From: Rubrobacter sp.
Lineage (GTDB): Bacteria; Actinomycetota; Rubrobacteria; Rubrobacterales; Rubrobacteraceae
Direction: 5' to 3'
NCBI GenBank assembly: GCA_020253895.1
Contig: JADDKG010000367.1
Location: 1-5,805, forward strand
DNA: 5,805 nt
Part shown: in pieces, positions 5,153 to 5,805 of the stretch
Position numbering within the stretch: the first letter of the stretch is position 1
Layout of the letters: every line of letters starts with the position of its first letter
Made by a program: the position numbers and the translations under genes
The notes under the pieces: model-generated
Databases searched by the model: none
What the model was told of the DNA's origin: nothing
The model's input: only the letters and a program-made list of their open reading frames with translations

Positions 5153-5311
5153 TTGAGCGGTAAAGGCATCTACGTGGGCGGCACCCTGCTATCCATCCTG
5201 CTCTCCCTGCTCCTGTACGCGCAGGGCAAGCGGGAGTCGGCCATCTTCGTCGGCCTCTGGGCCCCGACCATCCTGAACCTGGGTCAGAGCCTGCTCGACG
5301 CGGAGGACTAG
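5153..5311 (+). CDS. Small membrane protein, 52 residues, TTG start
   Basis: Unnamed protein with two hydrophobic segments, about residues 6-23 (VGGTLLSILLSLLLYA) and 31-48 (IFVGLWAPTILNLGQSLL), joined by the charged loop QGKRES and ending in LLDAED. I recall short proteins with an F/VGLWAPT-type second helix as conserved hypotheticals in actinobacteria, but no function is known to me. Support for the gene is a GGGAGG site 9 bases before the TTG, a near-consensus stress-type promoter about 40 bases further upstream, and a stop codon that shares CTAG with the end of mutL, leaving no slack between the genes. There is no signal peptidase site; the likely location is the cytoplasmic membrane. It would be missed by annotation restricted to ATG starts or to ORFs above 60 codons. 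Confidence 0.75.
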   Translation: MSGKGIYVGGTLLSILLSLLLYAQGKRESAIFVGLWAPTILNLGQSLLDAED

Positions 5312-5805
5312 GCCCTCCCGAAGCCGCGCAGCAGCTCTTCGAGGCCGATGCGCCGGACGATGGGGCGTCCATGCGGGCAGATCTCCGGGAACCGGGTGGA
5401 CGCCCAGTCTTCTAACAGCCGGGCCATCCGGCCGCGGTCCAGCTCCTCGCCGAAGCGGTCCGCGCCCCTGCAGGCGAGCGCCCTCAGGTAGTCCTCGCCC
5501 CCTGCCAGAGCCTCCAGGGCACCGAGAAGCCCGGAGGCCACCTCTCCTAAGCCCCGGGGTGCGGCCAGCACCCTCACCGCATCCTTGCCGAAGGGCTCCA
5601 GCCGGAAGCCCGCCGCGGCCAGCTCCTCCTCAAACCTCCACACCTCTTCCTCGAGACCCCCGGCTAGCAGGACCACCTCCGGCGGCTCCAGAGCCGCGGG
5701 TGGCTCCGCGGGGCCGTAGAGCAGCCGCTCGTACAGGACGCGCTCGTGGGCCCCGTGCTGGTCGATCAGCAGCAGCTCCTCCCCCTGCTGGGCCACGATG
5801 CACCG
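5308..5805 (-). CDS. mutL: DNA mismatch repair protein MutL, C-terminal fragment (5' end outside window)
   Basis: The last 165 residues of MutL, the mismatch-repair ATPase and nicking factor that acts with MutS. What is visible is the C-terminal dimerisation and endonuclease domain. Window residues 15-26 read DQHGAHERVLYE, the DQHA(x)2E(x)4E endonuclease motif with Gly in place of Ala. GKDAVRVLAAPRGL (74-87), ACRGADRFGEEL (111-122) and CPHGRPIV (143-150) are the further conserved blocks expected near the MutL end. The metal ligands Asp15, His17 and Glu21 are kept, so this looks like a nicking-competent MutL rather than the E. coli type. The protein ends normally at TAG 5310-5308. The N-terminal GHKL ATPase domain lies beyond the right edge. 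Most Actinobacteria lack MutS/MutL, so its presence argues for a basal lineage such as Rubrobacter, or a different phylum. Confidence 0.93.
   Translation of the reverse strand, partial: RCIVAQQGEELLLIDQHGAHERVLYERLLYGPAEPPAALEPPEVVLLAGGLEEEVWRFEEELAAAGFRLEPFGKDAVRVLAAPRGLGEVASGLLGALEALAGGEDYLRALACRGADRFGEELDRGRMARLLEDWASTRFPEICPHGRPIVRRIGLEELLRGFGRA

Noticed and set aside
3420..5156. 578-codon open frame on the plus strand running opposite the whole GGT-family gene
   Set aside because: Its product is low-complexity and rich in Pro, Gly, His and Arg, with no recognisable domain. It is the mirror of the high-GC third-position bias of the real minus-strand gene.
5055..5372. N-terminal extension of the GGT-family protein to 5372
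   Set aside because: The added residues have no homology pattern and no signal peptide, and they cover the divergent promoter and the small membrane-protein gene. The ATG at 5054 has a strong ribosome binding site.
1..5805. CRISPR arrays, insertion sequences, tRNA/rRNA genes, phage or defence genes
   Set aside because: No repeat-spacer pattern, terminal inverted repeats, transposase, RNA-gene sequence or known defence domain was seen on either strand.

Overview
This is a GC-rich bacterial chromosomal segment with dense, mostly minus-strand genes, frequent GTG/TTG starts and strong GGAGG-type ribosome binding sites. The base composition, the ClpC-type chaperone, the PRC-BON stress protein and a MutL gene suggest a deep-branching high-GC Gram-positive such as Rubrobacter. 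That placement is inferred from style and gene content and was not tested by a search.

Layout. Positions 1-773 (minus) hold the N-terminal 257 residues of a ClpC-family AAA+ unfoldase that opens with a four-cysteine zinc module and runs off the left edge. A 204-base divergent intergenic region (774-977) carries a plausible clpC promoter. It is followed on the plus strand by a very acidic PRC-barrel + BON protein (978-1601). This meets, tail to tail, a minus-strand block transcribed from about 5054 down to 1598. In transcription order the block is a gamma-glutamyltransferase-family Ntn hydrolase (5054-3423), a QueT-family ECF transporter S component (3417-2941) starting 5 bases after the GGT stop, and a divergent Nramp-family transporter (2881-1598).

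Divergent from the GGT gene is a 52-residue small membrane protein (5153-5311, plus). It is preceded by an excellent match to a SigB/SigF-type general-stress promoter (GTTTAC, 13 bases, GGGTAT) that lies inside a 23-bp imperfect inverted repeat. It converges on the 3' end of mutL (5308-5805, minus, partial at the right edge).

How the genes may work together: the left part looks like protein quality control and general stress. The central block couples a probably cytoplasmic Ntn amidohydrolase to a small-molecule importer, with a metal-type transporter further downstream. The right end is mismatch repair. Both convergent gene pairs overlap by exactly four bases on a palindromic CTAG that supplies both stop codons. 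No RNA genes, insertion sequences, CRISPR arrays or phage genes were seen. I see no convincing undescribed multi-gene system. The best leads are the zinc-module ClpC, the Nramp homologue lacking both metal-binding motifs, the GGT-QueT coupling, and the stress promoter with dyad driving a small membrane protein.
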